14,603 nucleotides of DNA from an uncultured Collinsella sp. (GCA_902496775.1 CABVCF010000047.1:1-14603), one strand, 5' to 3'. Counted from the stretch's first letter, positions 1 through 6,298 are shown. Program-made: numbers and translations. Notes: a model not told the origin generated them from the sequence alone.

Positions 1-742
1 CCGCGCCCGCCGCCGTGAGCGCGGCGAACGCGAGCGCGCAGACCGCAAGGCCCGCCAGTGTGAGCATGCCGTCCGCCGTGAGCGCCCCGCCGAGCGCCAT
101 GTCCGCCGCGAGTGGCTCGCCGCTCGGCAGCACGGGGATAAAGCTCGTAGGGATGACCATGCTCGCCGACGGCGGAAAGAGCTGCGGCAGCGGCACCAGC
201 GACCAGGCGAAACCACCCACGAGCTGCGCGGCGAGCGGGCAGAAGATGCCCGCGAGCATGCCAAGCCGCGCCGTGAGGAAGAGCCCTGCGGGGATCATCC
301 ACGCTGCGGTCACCGTGTTGACGAGCGCGCAGAGGAGCATCGTGAGCGTGCCCGCGACCGTGAGGCCCTGCGAGGAGAACGCCGATCCCGCGAGGTAGAT
401 GCCGAAGACCACGAGGTTCGAGAGCGCGCAGAGCGCGAGGCACCAGAGCGCCTTGGCCCACCAGGCGCGCCTAAGCGGGAAGCCCAGGCCCAGAAGCCCC
501 CGCATCCGCGTGCGCGCGTCCGCCCGCGCGACGCACGCCACCACGAGCGAGAGAGCCACGGGCAGGAAGAGCGCGTACCAGTAGTTCCACGCGCTGAAGA
601 TCTGCACGCCCCGGTAGGGCATCGCGCCGAGTAGCGGCATCGGCAGCGCCATGAGCACGGCCAGGCGAACCGGTGCCGCGTGGCGCGACTTCAGGGCCTC
701 GGCACGCAGGCCCGCGAGCAGGCCGCCTTTCTCGCCCGTCAT
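1..742 (-). CDS. Lantibiotic-immunity type ABC transporter permease (LanE/MutE-EpiE-like), partial at left edge
   Basis: Membrane subunit of an ABC exporter, likely clearing lantibiotic-type peptides from the cytoplasmic membrane. I read 247 codons from an ATG at 742 before the window ends. LanE/LanG permeases are about 250 residues, so nearly all of it is probably present. The protein is strongly hydrophobic, with about six candidate membrane segments (roughly residues 24-42, 54-72, 100-120, 128-150, 155-180, 225-245). An aromatic WNYWYALFLP stretch at 52-61 resembles the first periplasmic turn of MutE/EpiE permeases. Its start overlaps the stop of the ATPase gene (ATGA), implying translational coupling. 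A second permease (LanG-like) would be expected further left. The family call rests on the hydrophobic pattern plus the diagnostic ATPase partner. It could be a more general ABC-2 permease. Confidence 0.8.
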   Translation of the reverse strand, partial: MTGEKGGLLAGLRAEALKSRHAAPVRLAVLMALPMPLLGAMPYRGVQIFSAWNYWYALFLPVALSLVVACVARADARTRMRGLLGLGFPLRRAWWAKALWCLALCALSNLVVFGIYLAGSAFSSQGLTVAGTLTMLLCALVNTVTAAWMIPAGLFLTARLGMLAGIFCPLAAQLVGGFAWSLVPLPQLFPPSASMVIPTSFIPVLPSGEPLAADMALGGALTADGMLTLAGLAVCALAFAALTAAGA

Positions 743-1467
743 GCCGCCACCTCCCCGCGTGCTCGTCGCCATTCCCGGCAGAAGCTCATGAAGAGTTCCT
801 CGAGGTCCTGCCCGGGCCGAAGCGCATCCTCGTAGGCGAGGCGCCCCCCGCAGATGATGCCGATGGTGTCCGCCATCTGCTGCACCTCGGAGAGGATGTG
901 GCTCGAGACGAGCACGGTGATGCCGTGCGCGGGGAAGCTGCGGACGAGGTCGCGCAGCTCCTCGATGCCGATGGGGTCGAGGCCGTTGGTGGGCTCGTCG
1001 AGCACGAGCAGGCGTGGCCGGGCGATCAGCGCCAGCGCGAGCCCCAGGCGCTGCCGCATGCCCATCGAGAAGCGCCCGGCGCGCTTCTTCCCGGTGTCCG
1101 CGAGGTCCACGGCGGCGAGTACCTCATCTATGCGGCTCTCGGGAAGGCCCAGCAGCGTGGTGCGCACGCGCAGGTTCTCGCGTGCGGTGAGGTTGGGGTA
1201 GAGCGGCGCCTCCTCGATGAGGCTGCCGATTGCGTAGAGGTCCTCGCGGCGCCAGACGTGCCCGGCAAAGAGGATCTCCCCGGCCGTCGGCCGCAGCATC
1301 CCGCAGATCATCTTGAGTGTTGTCGACTTGCCGGCACCGTTGGGGCCGAGCAGCCCGTACACCTCGCCCTCGCGGATATGAAGGCTCACGTCGGCCACGG
1401 CATCCTGCGCCTGGTCGCCGCGGCCGAAGCGCTTGGTGAGCCCGCGCGTCTCGAGCATGTAACCCAT
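739..1467 (-). CDS. Lantibiotic-protection ABC transporter ATP-binding subunit (LanF-like)
   Basis: ATPase of 242 residues powering the adjacent permease. Visible motifs: Walker A GPNGAGKST (41-49), signature FSMGMRQ (133-139, a LanF-like variant of LSGGQ), Walker B with LLVLDEPTNGLDP (153-165) and the switch histidine in SSHILSE (His190). The usual Q-loop glutamine is replaced by glutamate in SLIEEAPLY (Glu85/86). That matches the E-loop described for lantibiotic-immunity ATPases (established for NukF/LanF proteins) and separates this gene from ordinary ABC-2 exporters. The ATG at 1467 is chosen because AAAGGA lies 7 nt upstream; Met4 has no better site. The gene is first in its operon. A TetR-type regulator remnant lies divergently upstream at 1663, so the exporter may once have been TetR-controlled (inference). 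No lantibiotic biosynthesis genes are in view. Confidence 0.9.
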   Translation of the reverse strand: MGYMLETRGLTKRFGRGDQAQDAVADVSLHIREGEVYGLLGPNGAGKSTTLKMICGMLRPTAGEILFAGHVWRREDLYAIGSLIEEAPLYPNLTARENLRVRTTLLGLPESRIDEVLAAVDLADTGKKRAGRFSMGMRQRLGLALALIARPRLLVLDEPTNGLDPIGIEELRDLVRSFPAHGITVLVSSHILSEVQQMADTIGIICGGRLAYEDALRPGQDLEELFMSFCREWRRARGEVAA

Positions 1468-1633
1468 GGGTTCGTCCTTTCTCTTCCGGGTGCGCGGGCC
1501 GAGTCGCCGTGCCCGTGCGCCTTACCTTTCGGGTTCACCATCCATGGTGGGGCGCGTTTCTAACGAAGCTGTAACGGCCGTTGGGCTCTTTTGGCGCCAG
1601 CCCTTCTCGACCCGTACGCCACTCATGGTATGT

Positions 1634-1645
1634 TTATCGCGATAA
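1634..1645. promoter_or_regulatory. Perfect 12-bp palindrome, probable operator of the TetR remnant
   Basis: TTATCGCGATAA is a perfect dyad lying 7 nt before the GGAGG ribosome site of the TetR fragment and between it and the divergent exporter genes. Position and symmetry fit a TetR autoregulatory operator. With the regulator truncated, the site may now be unused or bound by a paralogue. Binding is inferred. Confidence 0.5.
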
Positions 1646-1662
1646 CAAGGACGGAGGTGCCC

Positions 1663-1764
1663 GTGGCACGCAATAAGTACCCGGAGGAGACGGTCGAGAA
1701 GATTCTCGACGTTGCCGAGCGGCTCCTCGTGGAGCGCGGCTACGAGCACACCACGATGATCTGA
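1663..1764 (+). pseudogene. Truncated TetR-family regulator, N-terminal 33 codons only
   Basis: GTG start with GGAGG 5 nt upstream. The 33-residue product contains EETVEKILDVAERLLVERGY (residues 8-27) followed by EHTTM, which is the first helix and turn of the TetR DNA-binding domain. In intact TetR proteins this is followed by the D-I-V motif and the recognition helix. Here the reading frame ends in TGA two codons after TTM, and the rest of the roughly 190-residue protein is absent. The DNA immediately after the break reads as an unrelated restriction-subunit fragment in another frame, so the gene was cut by a rearrangement rather than a point mutation. The retained start, ribosome site and palindrome suggest a recent event. 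It cannot make a functional regulator. It was probably the repressor of the divergent exporter (inference from orientation). Confidence 0.8.
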
Positions 1765-1765
1765 A

Positions 1766-2190
1766 GAGCAATACGCTAAATCGGAAAAGGCAAACCCTGG
1801 AGACGTGATTTTCGCCATAACGAGCAAGAATATCGAAGATGTCTGCACACCATTGGCGTAGGAAGGGGAACAGCCAGTTGCAATCAGCGGACACTCTTGC
1901 GCGTATGCGACCGAAAGCATTATCCCGAGATACCTAGCATATTTAATCAGGGCTGCCAGTGGCAGCGTGAGGGCAATCTAGGGGTGGCGGTTCTGCCCGC
2001 TGCCGTCCCGTGCTGATTCTGGCTTGCGAGGCGATTCTGCTATCCTGCGAGTTGAAAAGGTTCCACTCCGGTGACAAAAGCTCCCCTGCTCTTCCGCGAA
2101 CAGCGGATAGCCGGGGTGGTCGTTTGTTAGTAGTGCTTTTTGAACGATAAAGTTACCGTGATAATCAAGCGGTTGACTGCCGTTGCCTAA
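1766..2190 (+). pseudogene. Decayed type I restriction-modification specificity subunit fragment (HsdS-like)
   Basis: This otherwise gene-free stretch reads as a degraded HsdS segment in shifting frames. From 1766 the frame gives KANPGDVIFAITSKNIEDV, then a TAG at 1859 where family members usually have tryptophan. It continues EGEQPVAISGHSC and IPRYLAYLIRAAS, ending at TAG 1979. The pattern (GD-V-I-F-A, then G-H/D, then P-x-Y-L-x-Y-L) is typical of HsdS target-recognition domains. A second island at 2083-2190 reads APLLFREQRIAGVV, two stops at 2128 and 2131, then LNDKVTVIIKRLTAVA. This resembles the conserved PPLxEQRxIAGVL...LDDKIxLNxRL block after each recognition domain. No hsdM or hsdR is present. 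The junction with the TetR fragment lies at about 1760. The assignment is by motif memory, not by search. Confidence 0.6.
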
Positions 2191-2199
2191 GCAGTTTTA

Positions 2200-2667
2200 T
2201 CATATCGTTGCCGCAGTCCCCGGCGCAGTGCGCAGCTCCTGCCGAATCTTCCGAAAGCGTTCCGGGACTTCGGCAAGCTCCATCTTCTGCGGGGCATCGA
2301 CCGTACCCGCTTCCTTCGCCGTTTCGTAATACCAGCACTTGTAATCCACCATCTCCATGGTGTGCTGCAATTCCTCCATCTGCTGTTTCAGAACTTCTTG
2401 TTGGCGCCGGAACATGGCAAGGCGCAAATCAATGGTGTCGTCTCCTTGCAGCGCCATCTCGATGTACTGCCGGATGTCCTTGATGGACATCCCGGCTTTC
2501 TTCATGCAGCCGATCACCTGCAGCCATTCGATATCCGATTCCCGGAACATGCGAATGCCACCGGAGGAGCGCTCCACGAAGGGCAGCAGCCCCTCCTTGT
2601 CGTAGTAGCGCAAGGTGGACGCCGCAACTCCCAGCAGCTTCGCCATTTCCCCCACCGTATAGACCAT
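2200..2667 (-). CDS. MerR-family transcriptional regulator, AdhR/NmlR-like
   Basis: A 155-residue activator/repressor. The start at 2667 is chosen because GGAGGGG lies 7 nt upstream and the MerR domain begins at once (MVYTVGEMAKLLGVAASTLR); a longer reading from 2721 has no ribosome site. The winged helix-turn-helix covers about 1-70, including YYDKEGLLPF and the wing RMFRESDIEWL. A coiled-coil dimer helix spans about 83-108. Cys54 in IGCMKKAGMSIKDI lines up with the conserved cysteine of B. subtilis AdhR and NmlR-type regulators, which sense aldehydes by thiol modification (family knowledge; sensing here is inferred). A second cysteine is at 111. The tail is longer than in minimal NmlR proteins. 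It is divergent from the redox operon at 2801 and shares its intergenic region, which contains a classical MerR promoter, so it very likely controls both itself and the operon. Confidence 0.92.
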   Translation of the reverse strand: MVYTVGEMAKLLGVAASTLRYYDKEGLLPFVERSSGGIRMFRESDIEWLQVIGCMKKAGMSIKDIRQYIEMALQGDDTIDLRLAMFRRQQEVLKQQMEELQHTMEMVDYKCWYYETAKEAGTVDAPQKMELAEVPERFRKIRQELRTAPGTAATI

Positions 2668-2700
2668 CTGAAAACCCCTCCGAATTATTCCAGAATCCCC

Positions 2701-2731
2701 TTGACTTAAAGTTAACTTCAAGTTCTAGGAT
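2701..2731 (+). promoter_or_regulatory. MerR-type promoter with 19-bp spacer and centred operator dyad
   Basis: The -35 is TTGACT (2701-2706) and the -10 is TAGGAT (2726-2731), separated by 19 bp, the overlong spacing that MerR regulators correct by DNA distortion. The spacer holds an almost perfect dyad ACTTAAAGTTAACTTCAAGT (2704-2723) centred on GTTAAC, with one mismatched base pair. It resembles the operators reported for AdhR-like regulators. It lies 70 nt before the start at 2801 and faces the operon. Confidence 0.88.
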
Positions 2732-2747
2732 GCACATTAAGTTCAAA

Positions 2748-2761
2748 GGAAGCATGCTTCC
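2748..2761. promoter_or_regulatory. Perfect 14-bp palindrome in the operon leader
   Basis: GGAAGCATGCTTCC lies downstream of the MerR promoter -10 box, inside the predicted untranslated leader and 22 nt before the ribosome site. It could be an operator for a second regulator acting as a roadblock, or a short mRNA hairpin. Its sequence is unrelated to the MerR dyad. Confidence 0.45.
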
Positions 2762-2800
2762 AAACAGAATGTTTGTCAATCATAAGGAGGGGAATCGAAC

Positions 2801-3523
2801 GTGAACAGGCCGTATGTTTTCTGCCACATGATGTGCGCTTTGGACGGAAAGATCATGGGCGGTTACATGGGAACGCCGCAGGGCAGAGCGGCGGGCGATG
2901 CGTTCTACGACATCGCCTTTGGGAAAGAGCCCTTTTACCATCACCAGGGCTGGCTGTCCGGCAGGGTGACGACGGACGACAACTTCACCTTCTACAGGAA
3001 GCCGGACCTGGACGAAGATGCGCCGGCCGTTCCGGCAGGTGATTTCATCGCGCAGCCGGACTTCGGAATGTTCTATGTCTCCGTGGACCCCCACGGCAAG
3101 CTGGGGTGGGAAAGCAGCACCCTGCGCTATGTGGACACCACCGCCCATGTCGTCGAGGTGCTGACAGAACAGGTCGGCAACGCCTACAGGGCATTTTTGA
3201 GAAAGCTGGGAATCTCGTACATCATCGCGGGAGAAACGGAGCTGGATCACGGTCTGGCCCTTTCCAAGCTGAAAGAAAAATTCAGCATCGAGACCCTGAT
3301 GCTGGGCGGTGGCGGCGTGCTGAACTGGTCGTTCCTGCAAGCGGGGATGTGCGATGAGATCAGCATCGTGTTGGCGGCGGCGGCAGACGGGAGCCCGGAT
3401 ACGCCGCCGGTTTTCCGAGCCGCAGAAGGCATTTCGGAGAGCAAGGCCCTTGGCTTCACGCTGAAAGAGGCGAAGGCCATGGACGGCGGGGCGGTCTGGC
3501 TGCGCTATGGCGTGAATCGATAA
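2801..3523 (+). CDS. RibD C-terminal / dihydrofolate-reductase-like reductase
   Basis: First gene of the operon; 240 residues from a GTG preceded by AAGGAGG, 10 nt away. The fold signature is that of the RibD C-terminal reductase domain: an N-terminal strand ending CALDGKIMG (residues 12-20), a central GISYIIAGETELD segment, and the glycine-rich nucleotide-binding turn LMLGGGGVLNWSFLQAG followed by CDEISIVLAAAADG. Stand-alone proteins of this type are NADPH-dependent reductases of uncertain substrate. The deaminase domain of true RibD is absent and no riboflavin genes are nearby, so a biosynthetic role is unlikely. Context with other reductases under MerR control suggests reduction of a reactive small molecule (inference). 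The next gene follows after 22 nt. Confidence 0.88.
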   Translation: MNRPYVFCHMMCALDGKIMGGYMGTPQGRAAGDAFYDIAFGKEPFYHHQGWLSGRVTTDDNFTFYRKPDLDEDAPAVPAGDFIAQPDFGMFYVSVDPHGKLGWESSTLRYVDTTAHVVEVLTEQVGNAYRAFLRKLGISYIIAGETELDHGLALSKLKEKFSIETLMLGGGGVLNWSFLQAGMCDEISIVLAAAADGSPDTPPVFRAAEGISESKALGFTLKEAKAMDGGAVWLRYGVNR

Positions 3524-3545
3524 TCCTAAGCAGGAGGTTTCAATT

Positions 3546-3977
3546 ATGAGGTATGAACGAAAAGAGCAGTTCGAGAAGGTCAACGCATTCGGCACGGGAA
3601 CGGCGAACACCGCCTATGCCCAGTACTTCACCGGCGATTCGTTCCTGAATCCGCTGACCGATCCGGAAGGTGGCCTGCTCGCCGCCAACGTGACCTTCGA
3701 GCCGGGATGCCGCAACAACTGGCATATCCATCACGCGGACAAAGGAGGCGGTCAGCTCCTGCTCTGCACGGCTGGCGAGGGCTGGTACCAGGAGGAAGGC
3801 AAGGCCGCCGTCAGCCTGCACGAGGGCAGCGTTGTGATGATCCCCGCCAACGTCAAGCACTGGCACGGAGCGAAGAAGGACAGCTGGTTCAGCCATATCG
3901 CCGTGGAGGTTCCCGGCGAGAATTGCGAGAACGAGTGGTGCGAGCCGGTATCCCATGAAGAGTACGCAAGGCTGTAG
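3546..3977 (+). CDS. Cupin-domain protein
   Basis: 143 residues, a single cupin beta-barrel. The start ATG has AGGAGG about 7 nt upstream. Cupin motif 1 is FEPGCRNNWHIHHADKGGGQ (residues 51-70), giving metal ligands His60, His62 and probably His63. The usual glutamate position is taken by Gln70. Motif 2 is GSVVMIPANVKHWHG (94-108) with His105/His107 as the final ligand. Such proteins bind a divalent metal and are often found beside, or fused to, carboxymuconolactone-decarboxylase-like domains, exactly as here, where that gene follows after 13 nt. Substrate unknown. It may detoxify or isomerise a carbonyl or quinone-type compound with its neighbour (inference). Confidence 0.92.
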   Translation: MRYERKEQFEKVNAFGTGTANTAYAQYFTGDSFLNPLTDPEGGLLAANVTFEPGCRNNWHIHHADKGGGQLLLCTAGEGWYQEEGKAAVSLHEGSVVMIPANVKHWHGAKKDSWFSHIAVEVPGENCENEWCEPVSHEEYARL

Positions 3978-3990
3978 GGAGGAACGAAAC

Positions 3991-4317
3991 ATGGCAGTCA
4001 AGCAGACGGCAGGCAGAGATGCCCTGGGCGAATTTGCCCCGAAATTCGCGGAACTGAACGATGACGTGCTCTTCGGAGAGGTCTGGAGCCGAGAGGGGCA
4101 GCTCAGCCTCCGTGACCGCTCCCTCGTGACCGTCGTCGCGCTGATGGCTCAGGGGCTTACCGATGAGAGCTTCCGCTATCACCTGACGACGGCAAAGAAG
4201 AACGGTATTACAAAAGAAGAAATCGCGGAGGTCGTGACCCATGCAGCCTTCTACTGCGGCTGGCCCAAGGCGTGGGCGGTTTTCCGCATGGCAAAGGATA
4301 TCTGGGGCGAGGAGTAG
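3991..4317 (+). CDS. Carboxymuconolactone decarboxylase (CMD/AhpD-like) family protein
   Basis: 108 residues, one CMD domain of all-helical AhpD-like fold. The ATG at 3991 is chosen over an upstream ATG at 3955 because GGAGG lies just before it, and the upstream reading would overlap the cupin gene. Recognisable features are REGQLSLRDRSLVTVVALMA (residues 34-53), the HLTTAKKNGITKEEIAEV helix pair, and HAAFYCGWPKAW with His84 and Cys89 in the usual catalytic helix. A CxxC peroxidase pair as in AhpD is absent, so alkylhydroperoxide reduction by disulfide chemistry is unlikely. A role as partner of the cupin, acting on a lactone or carbonyl compound, is inferred from the recurring cupin-CMD pairing. 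Only 4 nt separate it from the next gene. Confidence 0.92.
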   Translation: MAVKQTAGRDALGEFAPKFAELNDDVLFGEVWSREGQLSLRDRSLVTVVALMAQGLTDESFRYHLTTAKKNGITKEEIAEVVTHAAFYCGWPKAWAVFRMAKDIWGEE

Positions 4318-4321
4318 AACG

Positions 4322-5191
4322 ATGATTTTGAATGAAGCCTACCCGTTGGCAAACGGAGTCCAGGTTCCCAAGCTGGGACTGGGCACCTGGTTCATCGACG
4401 ATGCCGAGGCGGCGGAAGCCGTTCGCGAGGCGGTAAAGCTGGGCTATCGCCTGATCGACACCGCGCAGGCCTACGGAAACGAACGCGGCGTCGGCGAGGG
4501 CGTGCACACCTGCGGCGTTCGCCGGGAAGAGCTTTTCGTCGCCAGCAAGATCGCGGCAGAGCTGAAGACCTACGAGGATGCGGCGAAGTCCATCGATGAG
4601 ACGCTGGAGAGGATGGGGCTCGGCTACCTCGACCAGATGATCATCCACTCTCCCCAGCCGTGGGGCGAGTTCCGTGTGGAGAAGCGCTATTTCGAGGAGA
4701 ACAAAGAGGTCTGGCGTGCGTTGGAGGATGCGCGGGCGGCGGGCAAGGTCAAGGTAATCGGCGTGTCCAACTTCCTGCAAGATGACCTTGAGAACCTCCT
4801 GAGCTCTTGCCGCGTGATGCCCATGGTCAATCAGATCCTCCTGCACATCACCAACACCGATTCGGCATTGGTGGACTTCTGCAAGGCGCAGGGCATTCAG
4901 GTGGAGGCATACTCTCCCATCGCCCACGGCGAGGCGCTGAAGAATCCGGCGATCGTTAAGATGGCAGAGAAGTACGGCGTATCTGCCGCCCAGCTCTGCA
5001 TCCGCTATGTCCTTCAGCTTGGAGCCGTCGCGCTTCCCAAGACGGCAGATCCCGCCCACATGGAAAGCAACGCGGACGTGGATTTCGCGATCTCCGAGGA
5101 AGACATGGAAACTCTCAAGAACATGGAGCGCATCGCCAACTATGGTGAATTCAGCGCATTTCCCGTGTTCAGCGGAAAACCTCTTGCATGA
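4322..5191 (+). CDS. Aldo/keto reductase
   Basis: 289-residue NADPH-dependent TIM-barrel reductase of aldehydes and ketones. The start at 4322 has GGAG (4311-4314) inside the end of the CMD gene, 7 nt away. The catalytic tetrad is complete: Asp46 and Tyr51 in LIDTAQAYGNERGVGEG, Lys76 in LFVASKI and His109 in MIIHSPQP. The barrel continues with KVIGVSNF (AKR signature 2), MPMVNQI, VEAYSPIAHG and a C-terminal cofactor segment VALPKTADPAHMESN. Length and motifs fit the 2,5-diketogluconate-reductase/YvgN-like branch, which commonly reduces methylglyoxal and other reactive carbonyls. MerR/AdhR-type regulators in Firmicutes often control such genes, supporting an aldehyde-stress role (inference). 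The active site is intact. Confidence 0.94.
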   Translation: MILNEAYPLANGVQVPKLGLGTWFIDDAEAAEAVREAVKLGYRLIDTAQAYGNERGVGEGVHTCGVRREELFVASKIAAELKTYEDAAKSIDETLERMGLGYLDQMIIHSPQPWGEFRVEKRYFEENKEVWRALEDARAAGKVKVIGVSNFLQDDLENLLSSCRVMPMVNQILLHITNTDSALVDFCKAQGIQVEAYSPIAHGEALKNPAIVKMAEKYGVSAAQLCIRYVLQLGAVALPKTADPAHMESNADVDFAISEEDMETLKNMERIANYGEFSAFPVFSGKPLA

Positions 5192-5205
5192 GGAGAAAGC
5201 GTGAA

Positions 5206-5682
5206 ATGAAAACCTTGATTCTGTACTACTCCTACGGAGGCAACACGAAGCGCATCGCCGAGATGATCCAGAGGGAAATCGGCGGGGATATTGCTCGTAT
5301 GGATACGGTTGTTCCCTACGATGGCGATTATGATGAAGTCGTCAATCAGGGGCAGCGTGAGACTGCCGAGGGTTATTGCCCGGAACTGAAGCCGCTACAC
5401 ATTGGCTGGAGAGATTACGACACCATCATCCTGGGTTCTCCTGTCCGGTGGTACACCTTTGCGCCCGCCATGCGCAGTTTCCTGGAGCGGGCTGACCTGA
5501 CCGGGAAGACCGTGTATCCGTTTGCCACCAATGGCGGCTGGCTGGGACACGCGCTGAAGGACTTTGAGGAAGCCTGCAAAGGCGCAATCGTGATGCCGGG
5601 CCTCGATGTGCAGTTCGATGAATCCATGCTCCGTACCTCTGAGAAAGATATTCAGGCATGGATTAATACTATCCGCAGATAA
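5206..5682 (+). CDS. Flavodoxin
   Basis: Last gene of the operon, 158 residues, an FMN-binding electron carrier. The start at 5206 is preferred because AGGAG (5191-5195) lies 10 nt upstream. A start at 5188 would overlap the previous stop and add six residues but has a poor ribosome site. The phosphate loop is YSYGGNTKRIA (residues 8-18), and the 70s-80s loop LGSPVRWYTFAPAMRSFLE supplies aromatic flavin contacts. ATNGGWLGHALKDFEEAC forms the third flavin-side segment. It belongs to the flavodoxin_4-like group common in gut anaerobes and could donate electrons to, or act as a quinone reductase alongside, the other cassette enzymes (inference). A strong hairpin terminator follows 64 nt downstream. 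Confidence 0.94.
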   Translation: MKTLILYYSYGGNTKRIAEMIQREIGGDIARMDTVVPYDGDYDEVVNQGQRETAEGYCPELKPLHIGWRDYDTIILGSPVRWYTFAPAMRSFLERADLTGKTVYPFATNGGWLGHALKDFEEACKGAIVMPGLDVQFDESMLRTSEKDIQAWINTIRR

Positions 5683-5724
5683 TCGATCTGCAGCTTTCGG
5701 CATCCGCCACAGAACTGGCAAGGG

Positions 5725-5741
5725 TTTGGGACGATCCCAAA
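5725..5741. other. Short hairpin before the operon terminator
   Basis: TTTGGGA pairs perfectly with TCCCAAA across a three-base loop and is followed by further A residues. It stands 5 nt before the main terminator stem. On the minus strand it would be preceded by the T-rich tract ATTTTT, so the pair of hairpins could stop transcription from both sides. Confidence 0.45.
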
Positions 5742-5746
5742 AATGC

Positions 5747-5785
5747 AAACAGAGCGTTCCGACTTCCCGACGGAACGCTCTGTTT
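5747..5785 (+). terminator. Operon terminator hairpin
   Basis: A perfect 15-bp stem, AAACAGAGCGTTCCG with CGGAACGCTCTGTTT, around a 9-nt loop, 64 nt after the flavodoxin stop. The stem ends in TTT but only a short pyrimidine run (CCCTT) follows, so the U-tract is weak. On the minus strand a better T-run follows. It marks the end of the MerR-controlled operon. Confidence 0.75.
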
Positions 5786-6006
5786 CCCTTCGTGCCTTTC
5801 TTCCTCGCCTTCACCGGGCGACCCGGGAGCTGGGGCTGGCAGTCGCCTCTCTGTTCTTCGTTCACAACGTCCAGGGAAATCTCGCGGTCAACCGCCTGCT
5901 CGGTTGGAGGCGAGGGCTCGAGTTCGCCTACGCCCAGGAGCTGCTCAGCGCCTATTCCGAAGGGGGCATGCGGGCGGTATCGGCTCGTCACGATTCCCGT
6001 AGTTGA
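5786..6006 (+). pseudogene. Unrecognised coding-like remnant after the redox operon
   Basis: The frame ending in TGA at 6004-6006 is open back through the terminator to 5743 and reads like genuine protein: RAFLPRLHRATRELGLAVAS, FFVHNVQGNLAVNRLLGWRR, then GLEFAYAQELLSAYSEGG. It is amphipathic-helix rich with high third-position GC. There is no start codon with a ribosome site, and the apparent start lies inside the terminator stem, so this is probably the 3' part of a lost gene. I do not recognise the family. I considered whether it was the missing remainder of the TetR gene at 1663 and found no motif supporting that. Confidence 0.35.
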
Positions 6007-6248
6007 TCTTGACTGTGGACTCCTTACAAGTCTTGCTCGAGATCGAGCGGAGACTGGGCCCTGCCGAATCGGAGCTATGGCGACCAAAAATGTTGCCAGA
6101 AGACGCCGTCGACACTGTTTGCGATGGGGTAGAGCTCGATGGCGGTTCGGCACAGTCTGTTTCGACGGTTTCGCGGGGCGTTGATGGCGTGAAGGCGGCC
6201 GTTGGAAAGAAACTCATTTCCGTGGGGAAGAAACTTCTCGGTGAGTAA
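6003..6248 (+). CDS. Hypothetical small protein, possibly a remnant
   Basis: 81 codons from a TTG that overlaps the previous stop (TTGA), or fewer from the GTG at 6015. No convincing ribosome site precedes either. The product has an acidic middle (LPEDAVDTVCDGVELDGG) and a basic amphipathic tail (VKAAVGKKLISVGKKLLGE). Composition is protein-like but matches no family I know. The touching ORFs at 5786 and 6003 may be one frameshifted gene. The next gene, on the other strand, converges on it. Function unknown; it may not be expressed. Confidence 0.3.
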   Translation: MILTVDSLQVLLEIERRLGPAESELWRPKMLPEDAVDTVCDGVELDGGSAQSVSTVSRGVDGVKAAVGKKLISVGKKLLGE

Positions 6249-6298
6249 AGCTCATCGGAGCGGGGATAGAGCTTTGTCTGCGGGGTACGAAATGCTGG

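Noticed and set aside
673..1563. 296-codon plus-strand frame
   Set aside because: Antisense to the LanF-like ATPase with intact Walker motifs; no ribosome site.
2083..2116. Interrupted hairpin (CCCC/GGGG, GCT/AGC, CCGC/GCGG) considered as terminator or riboswitch
   Set aside because: It overlaps the EQRIAG block of the HsdS relic and has no matching aptamer core; coding ancestry explains it better.
5786..6250. Missing C-terminal half of the TetR gene on the far side of the redox cassette
   Set aside because: No TetR ligand-domain pattern or continuation of the helix-turn-helix could be recognised, so a simple insertion into TetR is not supported.
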